Shown: positions 1-7,727 of the stretch, piece by piece | Numbering within the stretch: position 1 is the stretch's first letter | Layout of the letters: each line of letters begins with the position of its first letter | NCBI GenBank assembly: GCA_049792875.1 | Contig: JBARBI010000159.1 | Location: 1-25,412 of the forward strand | DNA: 25,412 bases | Reading direction: 5' to 3' | Source: Sulfotelmatobacter sp049792875 | GTDB taxonomy: Bacteria; Acidobacteriota; Terriglobia; Terriglobales; Acidobacteriaceae | Position numbers and translations under genes: made by a program | The notes under the pieces: generated by a model | Database searches by the model: none | What the model was told of the DNA's origin: nothing | What the model saw: only the letters and a program-made list of their open reading frames with translations

Positions 1-72
1 CGTCGCGGCCGGCAGGCGCGTGGTAGTGTTTTGGACAGACATCTCTCGACATATTTCAGGAGTGGTATTCAT

Positions 73-1572
73 ATGGCGAATTTGTTTCCAATCCACGGAA
101 AGACCCTAGCCCGCTCTGTCCTCGTGGTTTCCACGCTTCTCTGCGCAACCCTCGAGGGTGCTCTGGCACAGACCGCCCAGAAGCCTACGGCCCAAACGCC
201 TGTCGAGAAGAAAACGAGCCCGACTGAGTCCAAGCTTTCGGAGTCCCCCGGTATTCTGATACAGCTCAACGGCGCGCTGGAAAGCCTGGCCGCCAAGGTT
301 TCTCCCGCAGTGGTGCAGATTCTCGTCACCGGATACGGCCCGTTGCGCGAGGAAGATCGATCCCAGACGGCGTTCATCGTCCGCCAAAAGGCGGTCGGCT
401 CGGGAGTAATCGTAGACTCCAACGGCTACATCCTGACCAACGCTCACGTGGTGGAAGGGGCACAGCGCATTCGCGTCGCTCTACCGCTACCTATGGGAGA
501 CTCCGCCGGCCAGGTACCGGTCGGGAAGCGTCGGATTCTGGAAGCACGCCTGGTTGGCCAGCACAAGGAAACCGATCTCGCGCTCCTCAAGATCGACGAA
601 ACCGATCTGCCCACGCTTCCCCTAGTCAGCCAGCGCCCGCATGTAGGCCAACTCGTATTCGCCATCGGTAGTCCCGAAGGCCTGCAGAATTCGGTGACCA
701 TGGGCGTGGTCAGCGCGCTCGCCCGGCAGCCGGATCCCACCAAGCCGCTCACCTACCTGCAGACCGACGCTCCGATCAATCCCGGCAACAGCGGGGGCCC
801 GCTGGTGGATATGAACGGTTCCGTCCTGGGGATCAACACCTTCATCCTGTCGCAAGGCGGAGGCAGTGAAGGTTTGGGTTTCGCCATTCCGGCACGCGTC
901 GTTGATTTCGTTTATCACAGCCTGCGCAATCACGGGCACGTGCATCGCGTCGAAATCGGCGCGGGGGCGCAGGAGATCACGCCCACCTTGGCGGAGGGCT
1001 TGCACCTGCCGCAGCGTTGGGGCGTGGTTGTGGATGATGTAACACCGGATGGCCCGGCCGCCGCGGCTGGCTTGAAAATTCAGGACATTATTCTTACCGC
1101 GGATGACCGGCGCATCGAAACTTTGCCCTCACTCTCTGCCGCGTTGTACCTGCACCGTCTCGACGAGGTGGTGAAGTTGGTGGTCCTCCGCGGCAACGAA
1201 AAGAAGACTCTTTACGTCCCAGCGATCGAGCAGCACGATCATATGGACGAACTTCTCGACGCGGTCAATCCGGAAAACAGCCTGATTCCCCGCCTGGGAG
1301 TTCTCGCGATTGATCTCACCGCCGACCTGCGCTCCCGGTTGGGCGCGCTGCGAATTCCGTCTGGTGTCGTCGTGGTAGGACGCGCCGCCGACTTGATCCT
1401 GCCCGACACCGGCCTCCAGGCAGGCGATGTACTCCACCAACTCAATACCACGCCCATCGAGTCCATGGACACGCTCCGCGCCACCGTCGGCGCCCTGAAG
1501 ACCGGGGACGCAGTCGTGTTGCAGGTTGAGCGCACAGGTGGCCTGCTGTATGTGAGCTTTGAGATGGAGTAG
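73..1572 (+). CDS. Secreted trypsin-like serine protease with two PDZ domains (S1C, HtrA/DegP-like)
   Basis: Probable periplasmic or secreted quality-control protease. I start it at the ATG at 73, because AGGAG at 58-62 lies 10 nt upstream and a signal peptide follows directly (hydrophobic stretch, probable cleavage after A-L-A near residue 32). A TTG at 31 is in frame but has no such support. The catalytic triad is visible: His125 in TNAHVV, Asp168 in TDLALLKI and Ser240 in GNSGGPL. Two PDZ-like modules follow, at about residues 300-390 and 405-495; the second carries the G-L-Q-A-G-D-V-L signature. At 499 aa it has the usual length of a two-PDZ DegP. The linker after the signal peptide is rich in Pro, Thr and Lys. 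It converges on the sulfatase gene and has no operon partner on its own strand. Family assignment is firm; the substrate is unknown. Confidence 0.93.
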   Translation: MANLFPIHGKTLARSVLVVSTLLCATLEGALAQTAQKPTAQTPVEKKTSPTESKLSESPGILIQLNGALESLAAKVSPAVVQILVTGYGPLREEDRSQTAFIVRQKAVGSGVIVDSNGYILTNAHVVEGAQRIRVALPLPMGDSAGQVPVGKRRILEARLVGQHKETDLALLKIDETDLPTLPLVSQRPHVGQLVFAIGSPEGLQNSVTMGVVSALARQPDPTKPLTYLQTDAPINPGNSGGPLVDMNGSVLGINTFILSQGGGSEGLGFAIPARVVDFVYHSLRNHGHVHRVEIGAGAQEITPTLAEGLHLPQRWGVVVDDVTPDGPAAAAGLKIQDIILTADDRRIETLPSLSAALYLHRLDEVVKLVVLRGNEKKTLYVPAIEQHDHMDELLDAVNPENSLIPRLGVLAIDLTADLRSRLGALRIPSGVVVVGRAADLILPDTGLQAGDVLHQLNTTPIESMDTLRATVGALKTGDAVVLQVERTGGLLYVSFEME

Positions 1573-1704
1573 AGAATCGTGTGGCGCGGGCGCCCCCGCC
1601 TTTGGCAGGGTCCGGTACCTTACGTCCTGACGCGTCAGATGCCTGGTTAGACATTGAGCGTGTGCCGTGCACCCTAACGCCGCGCGGTCAACATTCCGGG
1701 TTTG
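1573..1704. other. Convergent intergenic spacer with a GC-rich palindrome
   Basis: A short gap between two converging genes. It holds the GC-rich partly palindromic stretch at 1583-1600 (core GGGCGCCC, flanked by GGCG and CGCC). This could fold as a hairpin and act as a bidirectional transcription barrier, or it may be one copy of an interspersed repeat. There is no T-run, so I do not call it an intrinsic terminator. Confidence 0.35.
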
Positions 1705-3147
1705 CTATTGCTCTTCGTTGAACTCGAATTCCTCGCCTGGAAGTGAGGGTGGCATGGCGAGCCGCTTGAGCATCTCTTTGATTTCTGTCTCCAGAAGCAG
1801 CGGTTTAACCATTACGGCGGCCAGTTCATTTGCCCGTTTCTGAAGTTCAATAACCCTTTCAGGATTCTGCGCCGCGAGGTTGTTCTTTTCCGAAGGATCC
1901 TGAGGAATGTTGTAGAGCTCTATCGCAGACGGAAGCGGAGACCGCCAGATGAGTTTCCAGTCCCCCTCGCGGACACCGGCGCGGAATGGTTCAACGTTGT
2001 AAATGACCTCTGTGCGGGGTGAGGGTGTGCCTTCGCTGAGGGTGGGCCACATATTCAGACCGTCCAGGGGCTTGGCTTTGGCAGTGGAAGCTCCAGCGAG
2101 GGCAGCGATTGTGGGGTACATATCCACCACGTGGATCATCCCGTCTTCCGTGGCGCCCGACCTCACATGTCCCGGCCAGTTCACCAGCGCGATGACGCGC
2201 GTGCCACCTTCGTAAAGCGATCCCTTCCCCTCCCGGTACGGGCCGTTGTCACAAGGGATGACAACCTTGGACATATCGCCTTCGCCGGCAAACATCTTAT
2301 TGCGGGTGCCGCCGTTGTCGCTCTGGAAGAAAATGATGGTGTTCTCACGCATGCCTTTTTGGTCGAGCGCCTGAAGAACTCGGCCAATCTGGTCGTCCAT
2401 GGCAGTGATACTTGCAGCATAGGCGCGTCGGCTGGGATCGGCGATGTCCTTGTATTTATCGAGATACTCCTGAGGCGCCTGGTAAGGTGTGTGCGGTGCG
2501 TTAAACGTTAGGTAGAGATAGAGCGGTTTTGAGGTGTCGTTCTCGCGGATCAGTTTTACCGCATCATTGCCAAGCAGAGTCGTGGTGTAGCCTTCTTCTT
2601 TGACCAGTTTGTTGTTGCGATACCAGTCCACTACGTGGTGTTGCTCGTGGGTGAAGTAGTCGAGTTCCCCGATGAGTGGGCCGTACTGATAGTCGAAGCC
2701 CCTCTGCCGCGGCCAATACTTGGGATCGGCATGGCCGAGGTGCCACTTCCCGACGATCGCCGTGTAGTAGCCAGCGTCCTTCAATGCCTGGGGCAACAGA
2801 AATTCGTCAGTTGCAAGACCGTAGGTGTGGCTCGAGGGAATGACGGCAGTTTGCAGGCCGTAGCGGAAAGGGTAACGACCCGTCATCAGAGCCGCACGCG
2901 TGGGCGTGCACATGGGCTGGGCATAGAACTGTTCTAAACGGGTTCCATTGGTCGCAAGTTTATCGATGTTCGGCGTCTTGATGTCAGAACCGTGATAACC
3001 GACATCCTTCCAGCCCTGGTCATCCGACACAATGTAAACAATGTTGGGCTTTTTGGTCTGGGCGCAGATCGGAATCACAGTCATTAAGAAACCTGCCAGA
3101 CAGAGAACACCCCTTGCGATCACTGTTCCCAGCTTTTGTGTGAGCAT
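1705..3147 (-). CDS. Secreted arylsulfatase-type sulfatase (Cys-type, formylglycine-dependent)
   Basis: Hydrolyses a sulfate ester; the substrate is unknown. The start is the ATG at 3147: AAGGAGA lies about 9 nt upstream, and a signal peptide follows (about residues 1-29, ending P-I-C-A-Q). Upstream in-frame starts would place 32 hydrophilic residues before it. The sulfatase fold is clear: PNIVYIVSDDQG at about 34-45 with metal-binding Asp42/Asp43, then C80-T-P-T-R, the CxPxR motif whose Cys is converted to formylglycine, followed by a downstream T-G-R. Late features include SDNGG and a C-terminal W-K-L. At 480 aa it is a normal length. It needs a formylglycine-generating enzyme, or an anaerobic maturase; neither is in the window. 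By eye its GC content is lower than that of neighbouring genes, so transfer is possible. It stands alone. Confidence 0.93.
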   Translation of the reverse strand: MLTQKLGTVIARGVLCLAGFLMTVIPICAQTKKPNIVYIVSDDQGWKDVGYHGSDIKTPNIDKLATNGTRLEQFYAQPMCTPTRAALMTGRYPFRYGLQTAVIPSSHTYGLATDEFLLPQALKDAGYYTAIVGKWHLGHADPKYWPRQRGFDYQYGPLIGELDYFTHEQHHVVDWYRNNKLVKEEGYTTTLLGNDAVKLIRENDTSKPLYLYLTFNAPHTPYQAPQEYLDKYKDIADPSRRAYAASITAMDDQIGRVLQALDQKGMRENTIIFFQSDNGGTRNKMFAGEGDMSKVVIPCDNGPYREGKGSLYEGGTRVIALVNWPGHVRSGATEDGMIHVVDMYPTIAALAGASTAKAKPLDGLNMWPTLSEGTPSPRTEVIYNVEPFRAGVREGDWKLIWRSPLPSAIELYNIPQDPSEKNNLAAQNPERVIELQKRANELAAVMVKPLLLETEIKEMLKRLAMPPSLPGEEFEFNEEQ

Positions 3148-3588
3148 TATCGAAGATCTCCTTGAATCAGCATTGCGCTCGGCATTCATGAGTACCGACA
3201 GTGCCTTTGCCCTGGACCAACATGGAACAATGTCTTTCAGCAATCATGGTCAAGGCTGAATTGTTGGCTTGGGCATGCAAACGGTGTAGCTGCCACCGAA
3301 AGCGATGGTTGGTGCTTCAACCCATGGCTTAGCTCTGTGCCCGTCCAGGTGCTTGAAATAGAAGTCAGATTCTTCGGCGACGGAATAGAAGTTGGGTCTG
3401 AAATCCGATGGCAAATTGTTCCTCGGCACCCGAGCTGTGAGCGATTGGGAAGCCTGAGGAGTTATAGGGGGAGGGGAAACATGCAACAACTGTCAAAACA
3501 TACAGGCATTTCATGACTGATGGAATTCGGGTGCCATCGCTCGAATCTGGAAGTAGGAGTTCCTTTGCGAGGCGCGGAAGATCCGCGC
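3148..3588. other. Intergenic region of about 440 bp, with one doubtful small ORF
   Basis: Lies upstream of the sulfatase gene and downstream of the HD-GYP gene. It should hold the sulfatase promoter, but I cannot point to convincing -35/-10 boxes. A minus-strand open frame at 3250-3489 (79 codons, TTG start, no clear ribosome site) is listed separately with low confidence. The hairpin at 3571-3589 is also listed separately. Confidence 0.5.
3250..3489 (-). CDS. Doubtful small ORF or gene remnant, unrecognised
   Basis: An open frame of 79 codons in an otherwise empty intergenic stretch. The only start at its full length is TTG, with no good ribosome binding site. The predicted peptide is rich in Pro near its N-terminus and in aromatic residues in its middle (SDFYFKHLDG). 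I recognise no family. It has no signal peptide or membrane segment. It could be a short real protein, the tail of a decayed gene, or chance. It ends about 100 nt upstream of the sulfatase start on the same strand. Confidence 0.2.
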   Translation of the reverse strand: MLHVSPPPITPQASQSLTARVPRNNLPSDFRPNFYSVAEESDFYFKHLDGHRAKPWVEAPTIAFGGSYTVCMPKPTIQP

Positions 3589-3589
3589 C
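3571..3589 (-). terminator. Perfect hairpin at the end of the HD-GYP gene
   Basis: GGCGCGGA at 3571-3578 pairs perfectly with TCCGCGCC at 3582-3589 around a 3-nt loop. It begins at the last base of the HD-GYP stop codon. There is no T-run on the minus strand after it, so it may be a Rho-assisted or mRNA 3'-end-protecting hairpin, or an interspersed palindromic repeat. Confidence 0.45.
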
Positions 3590-5529
3590 TACATGGATCC
3601 CGCGCCGATTCCCGAAGCCTTCGGATTAACGGCTTTCTCGATTACGATTCCCAGCCCGGTACCAATCGCTTCCAACAGGCGAAGATCATCGGCCGTGAAT
3701 GCGTCCTGTGCGGCCCGATACAGGGCCAGCACGGCGGCGACGCCGGCAGATCCTTCGAGGGGTACGGCCAACGCCGAACGCAGCGTGCTGTACTTCGTGG
3801 GATCGTTCAAGTAACCCGGCTCCACCGAAGGATTGCCGTTCAAGATCGCCTTGTGGTTTTGCGCGACCCACCCCGACAGCCCTTCGCCTTCGGGGATCCT
3901 CAGGGAGGAGAACAGCCGAAAGTTTTCTCCAGCCGCAAACTCCGCCGCGAGCACGCCGTTCTTCGGCAAGTACACGGCCATGGACTCGTGCGGCACTAGG
4001 TTCCTCAAACGCACTGCCACGAGAGAAAGGATGTCTTCGGTGCGCAGGGAAGGCCCCGCGTGGCGACTGAATTCGAGAATTTCCTGGCCCCGCTGCCGAG
4101 CCGCCGAGATCCGCGCAGTCCCGTCACCCCCCGGTTCGTACGCTTTGTGCCCAGATTCGGTGGACTCGGCGAACCCAGCTGCCGGGGCCGAACCTCGCTC
4201 TACCTTGATATCGATCGACAATTTCGGCGGAGCCTGCAGCGGCTGCTCGTGGGCCAACTTTTCCAGTGCAATGTAGCGACGCCTGAGAATCTCAACCACC
4301 TTGGGATCGAAGCTCCTGCCCGCATCCTCCACCACCTTGGCCATGGCATCGTCCAGAGGCAGCGCCTTGCGGTATTGCCGGTCCGAAGCCAGAGCGTCCA
4401 GGCAATCCACTGCGGCGAGGATCCGCGCCCCGATCGGAATGGCTTCCCCGACGAGCCCGTTCGGATACCCGGTGCCGTCCCATTTTTCGTGGTGTGCGCG
4501 CACGATGGGCACTACCGGATAGGGGAAGTCCACTTGCTCCAGAATCTCCGCTCCAACAATGGGATGGATTTTCATCTTCTCGAATTCTTCCGGCGTCAGT
4601 TTTCCCGGTTTCGAAATAATGTGTTCGGGCACCGCCAGTTTCCCGATGTCGTGCAGCACGGACGCCGCCCGCAGCGCTTCGGTTTCGTCTTCGCTCAAGC
4701 CTAGTTCCTTCGCCAGTTCCATGGCGTACACCCGCACTCGCTGCAAGTGCTCGCCCGTGGTTTCGTCTTTGGCTTCGATGGCCAGCGCGAGAGCTTCGAT
4801 GGTACGCAGGTGCAGGCTCGAGACTTGTTCGGCGTGCCGCTTCTCCGTCTCCAGCTTGCCGAGGTACAAGCGATAAGAGCGGTACATCAAATAGATCGGC
4901 GGCAAAACCAGCAGGGACGACTGCCATCCGATGTGCCGGTTCAGAAAATTGACCAGGCCCGCTGCCGCCGCTCCGACCATGTAGTAGGGGAACGACCAGA
5001 GATAGATCTCAGTCCACACCTTCGAGACGGACTTATCCTCAGTCAGCCCGATGATGGTCGACATTGCTCCGGTGTTGCAAGCGAAGTGGGTGATGGCTGC
5101 TACGAGAAGTGCGAGCGGTCCCGGAGCATGGAGAACATAAATGACCACCAGTTTGTAAGCGCCGTATGCCACCGCGCTCGAAACCGTTACTTGGGAGAGA
5201 TTGAATACAAGCTGGACAGGTTTCAGCTGCCGCGCGGGCCTCCAATAAAACTGCGCCAGCGTGCTGGCCAGCCCGATGAGCAGCGTTTCGGGCAGGCTCA
5301 GTTCCAGGATGCCCAGCAGGGTGAACAGGAAGTTCACCGAGAGCGTTCCCTCAATGCCGGGCAAGACTACCTTCAGCGACGATGCCAGCAGCGCCGCAAT
5401 CAGATAACAAACGAACTTGACCGGATCACTCGATTGCCAGTGCGAGAACGCCAGCGCGAAGCTGACAGCCCCCGACAGGGCCATTGCAGCAACGAACACA
5501 CGTGCGCCAATGGAACGCGTCCAAGACAT
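3589..5529 (-). CDS. Membrane HD-GYP domain phosphodiesterase with C-terminal GAF domain
   Basis: Likely degrades cyclic di-GMP in response to a membrane signal and a cytoplasmic GAF ligand. Residues about 8-220 are hydrophobic with several membrane segments, forming a sensor module ahead of a short linker. The HD-GYP domain spans about 240-415 and keeps its metal and signature residues: H293-D294 in VLHDIGK, His322, H346-H347, the GYP motif D351-G-T-G-Y-P356, and Asp375. This argues for an active enzyme. A GAF domain fills about 490-640. The ATG at 5529 is the natural start because the first membrane segment begins at once, though the ribosome site is weak. It stands alone, with no diguanylate cyclase beside it. 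Domain calls are firm; the input signal is unknown. Confidence 0.93.
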   Translation of the reverse strand: MSWTRSIGARVFVAAMALSGAVSFALAFSHWQSSDPVKFVCYLIAALLASSLKVVLPGIEGTLSVNFLFTLLGILELSLPETLLIGLASTLAQFYWRPARQLKPVQLVFNLSQVTVSSAVAYGAYKLVVIYVLHAPGPLALLVAAITHFACNTGAMSTIIGLTEDKSVSKVWTEIYLWSFPYYMVGAAAAGLVNFLNRHIGWQSSLLVLPPIYLMYRSYRLYLGKLETEKRHAEQVSSLHLRTIEALALAIEAKDETTGEHLQRVRVYAMELAKELGLSEDETEALRAASVLHDIGKLAVPEHIISKPGKLTPEEFEKMKIHPIVGAEILEQVDFPYPVVPIVRAHHEKWDGTGYPNGLVGEAIPIGARILAAVDCLDALASDRQYRKALPLDDAMAKVVEDAGRSFDPKVVEILRRRYIALEKLAHEQPLQAPPKLSIDIKVERGSAPAAGFAESTESGHKAYEPGGDGTARISAARQRGQEILEFSRHAGPSLRTEDILSLVAVRLRNLVPHESMAVYLPKNGVLAAEFAAGENFRLFSSLRIPEGEGLSGWVAQNHKAILNGNPSVEPGYLNDPTKYSTLRSALAVPLEGSAGVAAVLALYRAAQDAFTADDLRLLEAIGTGLGIVIEKAVNPKASGIGAGSM

Positions 5530-5848
5530 GAGAAATGCCTAAATTTTCAACGATTTGCAGGGCCATGTCCGCCCAAAAAGAACCCCATCGATTACGTTGG
5601 TTTTCCCCAGACAAATCAATGACTTACAGGCTAAATCCCGACTCTTTCAGGTGACGGGCGTAACCTGCCGTGACAAGTTGTCCCAAGCCCCCGGCGAGGG
5701 GACAAAGTGCCCGTTGCACTTCGCCACATCACGCCGCAAGTGGTTGATAAATAAAGGGAAGTGGATTCCGTTTTGGAATCGGACCTGCACACTTAAGGTC
5801 ACCTAAAGTCTGGTTACGCGCCCGCTGGGGGCGCCTGAGTGAGGGGAA
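5530..5848. promoter_or_regulatory. Divergent intergenic region between the HD-GYP and subtilase genes
   Basis: About 320 bp that must hold promoters for both divergent genes. Two small hairpins lie in the likely leader of the subtilase gene: GATTCC/GGAATC around a T-rich loop (about 5765-5781), and a GC-rich one close to the start (about 5819-5834, GCGCCC/GGGCGC). The second lies within 20 nt of the ATG and could influence translation. I see no match to a known riboswitch. Confidence 0.35.
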
Positions 5849-7552
5849 ATGAAGAAATTCGTGCTCCTATTGATGATCGCCACGGTGACGGTCGCCTACG
5901 CTGCCGACACCACCAAAGTGTCGCCCGACCTGCAGCGATCGAAGGCTTCCACTGCCAGGGTTGTGGTGCAGTACAACCACCCTCCTAGCGTTTTGGATCT
6001 GAATCTTCTCGCCTCGCTAGGATCTGTCCTGAATAACCTGCCGCTGGTGAACGGAGTCGTCGCGGATCTGTCCTTGACCAACGTTCTCTCGCTTTCGAAT
6101 CAGGCCAATGTGAAGTACCTCAGCCTGGATCGCACTCTTGCACCCACGCTTAGCAACGCAGCGCCGGCGGTGAATGCGTTTGCCGCGTGGCAGTCCGGCT
6201 ATAGCGGCAAGGGCATCGGAGTCGCGCTGGTCGATAGCGGAATCAGCAGCCACCTCGACCTGGGCGGCAGTTTTCTGGGGTCGTCGCGTGTGGTCTGGAA
6301 CCAGAGCTTCGTCCCGAACAACCTGAGTGCAACCGACCAGTATGGTCACGGCACGCACATCGCCGGCCTGATCGCCGGTAACGGGGCCAGTTCGAAGGGT
6401 GCGCAATATTCAAAGACCTTTGAAGGCATCGCCCCGCAGGCCAACCTGATCAATTTGCGCGTTCTCGACCAGAACGGCGCGGGCACCGACAGCGCTGTGA
6501 TTGCCGCCATCAATACGGCGATCTCGCTGAAGTCAACATTCAATATCCGCGTGCTCAATCTTTCGCTGGGACGCGCGGTCTATGAGACTTACAAGCTGGA
6601 CCCGCTCTGCCAGGCGGTTGAAGCTGCATGGAAGAGTGGCATCGTTGTCGTAGTCGCTGCCGGCAACAACGGCCGCTATCAGCCGACGGACGGCTACGCG
6701 ACCGTCACCGCACCCGGCAACGATCCCTACGTCATCACCGTCGGCGCCATGAAGCCGATGGGAACGCCTACCCGCGTGGACGACCTGATTGCCAGCTACA
6801 GCTCCAAGGGGCCGACCGCCATCGACGCCATTGCCAAGCCGGACATTGTGGCTCCCGGCAACCTGCTGGTTTCGCTCGAGGCTCCGGGTTCCACTCTCTA
6901 TAACGAATATTTGGGCAATCGCGTGCCCTACAACTACTACGTCAACGGCGGCAGCACTGCCTCTTCTCCAACCTATTTCACGCTGAGCGGCACCAGCATG
7001 GCCACCGGCGTTGTCAGCGGAGTCGTCGCCGATCTGTTGCAGAAGAGTCCGAGCCTGACTCCGGACCAGGTGAAAGCCCGCTTGATGAAGACGGCCTGGA
7101 AGTCGTTCCCGGCATTCAGCAGCACTACCGACCCGACCTCGGGAATCACCTACACCGACCAATACGACCTGTTCACCATCGGCGCCGGCTATGTCGACGT
7201 GGAAGCCGCGCTGACCAGCACCGACGTCGCCAAGGGGACGGCCATGTCTCCGGTTGCGACGTATGACTCGAGCTCGGGCAACGTTTACCTGAGCGACAGT
7301 TCATCGGCGGTCTGGAACACATCGTCCGGTTGGTCGAACGCGGCGGTATGGGGATCCTCTCAGTTCGTCGTGGGCGCGACCGGGTCCACCCTGTCCGGCA
7401 ACAACGCCCTATGGGGCAGCAATGCTCTGTGGGGGTCCAATGCCTTGTGGGGGTCCAACGCTCTGTGGGGCAGCAACGCGTTGTGGGGTAGCAATGCTCT
7501 GTGGGGCAGCAACGCCTTGTGGGGCAGCAACGCCACGGCCGGCGAGCAATAA
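5849..7552 (+). CDS. Secreted subtilisin-family (S8) serine protease with C-terminal NALWGS repeats
   Basis: Secreted endopeptidase. The ATG follows a GAGGGG ribosome site. A signal peptide occupies residues 1-19 (cleavage after A-Y-A). A propeptide-like region follows at about 30-95 (I9-inhibitor style, beginning ARVVVQY). The catalytic triad is Asp129 in VALVDSGI, His167 in GHGTHIAG and Ser383 in SGTSMATG. The oxyanion region AAGNNG is also present. After the catalytic domain (ending near 455), a linker rich in Ser, Asn and Trp leads to seven exact or near-exact tandem copies of NALWGS and a short tail, NATAGEQ. The repeats could form a regular beta structure or an export or attachment tag; neither is shown here. 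A strong terminator hairpin lies directly downstream. It is probably monocistronic. Protease assignment is firm; repeat function is unknown. Confidence 0.95.
   Translation: MKKFVLLLMIATVTVAYAADTTKVSPDLQRSKASTARVVVQYNHPPSVLDLNLLASLGSVLNNLPLVNGVVADLSLTNVLSLSNQANVKYLSLDRTLAPTLSNAAPAVNAFAAWQSGYSGKGIGVALVDSGISSHLDLGGSFLGSSRVVWNQSFVPNNLSATDQYGHGTHIAGLIAGNGASSKGAQYSKTFEGIAPQANLINLRVLDQNGAGTDSAVIAAINTAISLKSTFNIRVLNLSLGRAVYETYKLDPLCQAVEAAWKSGIVVVVAAGNNGRYQPTDGYATVTAPGNDPYVITVGAMKPMGTPTRVDDLIASYSSKGPTAIDAIAKPDIVAPGNLLVSLEAPGSTLYNEYLGNRVPYNYYVNGGSTASSPTYFTLSGTSMATGVVSGVVADLLQKSPSLTPDQVKARLMKTAWKSFPAFSSTTDPTSGITYTDQYDLFTIGAGYVDVEAALTSTDVAKGTAMSPVATYDSSSGNVYLSDSSSAVWNTSSGWSNAAVWGSSQFVVGATGSTLSGNNALWGSNALWGSNALWGSNALWGSNALWGSNALWGSNALWGSNATAGEQ
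7403..7528 (+). repeat. Seven tandem 18-bp repeats encoding NALWGS
   Basis: Seven in-frame 18-bp units, each encoding N-A-L-W-G-S. The units vary at third codon positions (AAC/AAT, GCC/GCT/GCG, CTA/CTG/TTG, AGC/TCC), so the amino acid repeat is held while the DNA drifts. A degenerate V-W-G-S-S occurs just upstream in the same protein. Unit number could vary between strains by slippage. Confidence 0.97.
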
Positions 7553-7571
7553 AAGCCCGCGCACGGAAATG

Positions 7572-7603
7572 AAACGGGCCGCGACTTCATTCGCGGCCCG
7601 TTT
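7572..7603 (+). terminator. Strong hairpin terminator after the subtilase gene
   Basis: AAACGGGCCGCG at 7572-7583 pairs perfectly with CGCGGCCCGTTT at 7592-7603 around an 8-nt loop. The 12-bp stem lies 20 nt after the stop codon. The A3/T3 ends give a short U tract in either direction, so it may also end transcripts arriving from the right-hand minus-strand genes. Confidence 0.75.
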
Positions 7604-7727
7604 GTCCTGAGGGGGGCTAGCAAGAAAACATGTGGGGACGGGCATGGTCGGCCGTCCACCCTGGCGGAGCCTGGCTGATCGGCGTGGAATCGAGTGTGAC
7701 TGCCGCTCGGATGTCGAACTCCCGGAG

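Noticed and set aside
5530..5848. Cyclic di-GMP riboswitch between the HD-GYP and subtilase genes
   Set aside because: The small hairpins present do not show the conserved GEMM core or tetraloop-receptor pattern.
7403..7528. CRISPR array
   Set aside because: The 18-bp units are directly adjacent with no spacers, and they are in frame inside the protease gene.
7360..7659. Open frames on the strand opposite the NALWGS repeats
   Set aside because: They are the reverse reading of the tandem repeat and the terminator; no independent coding sign.
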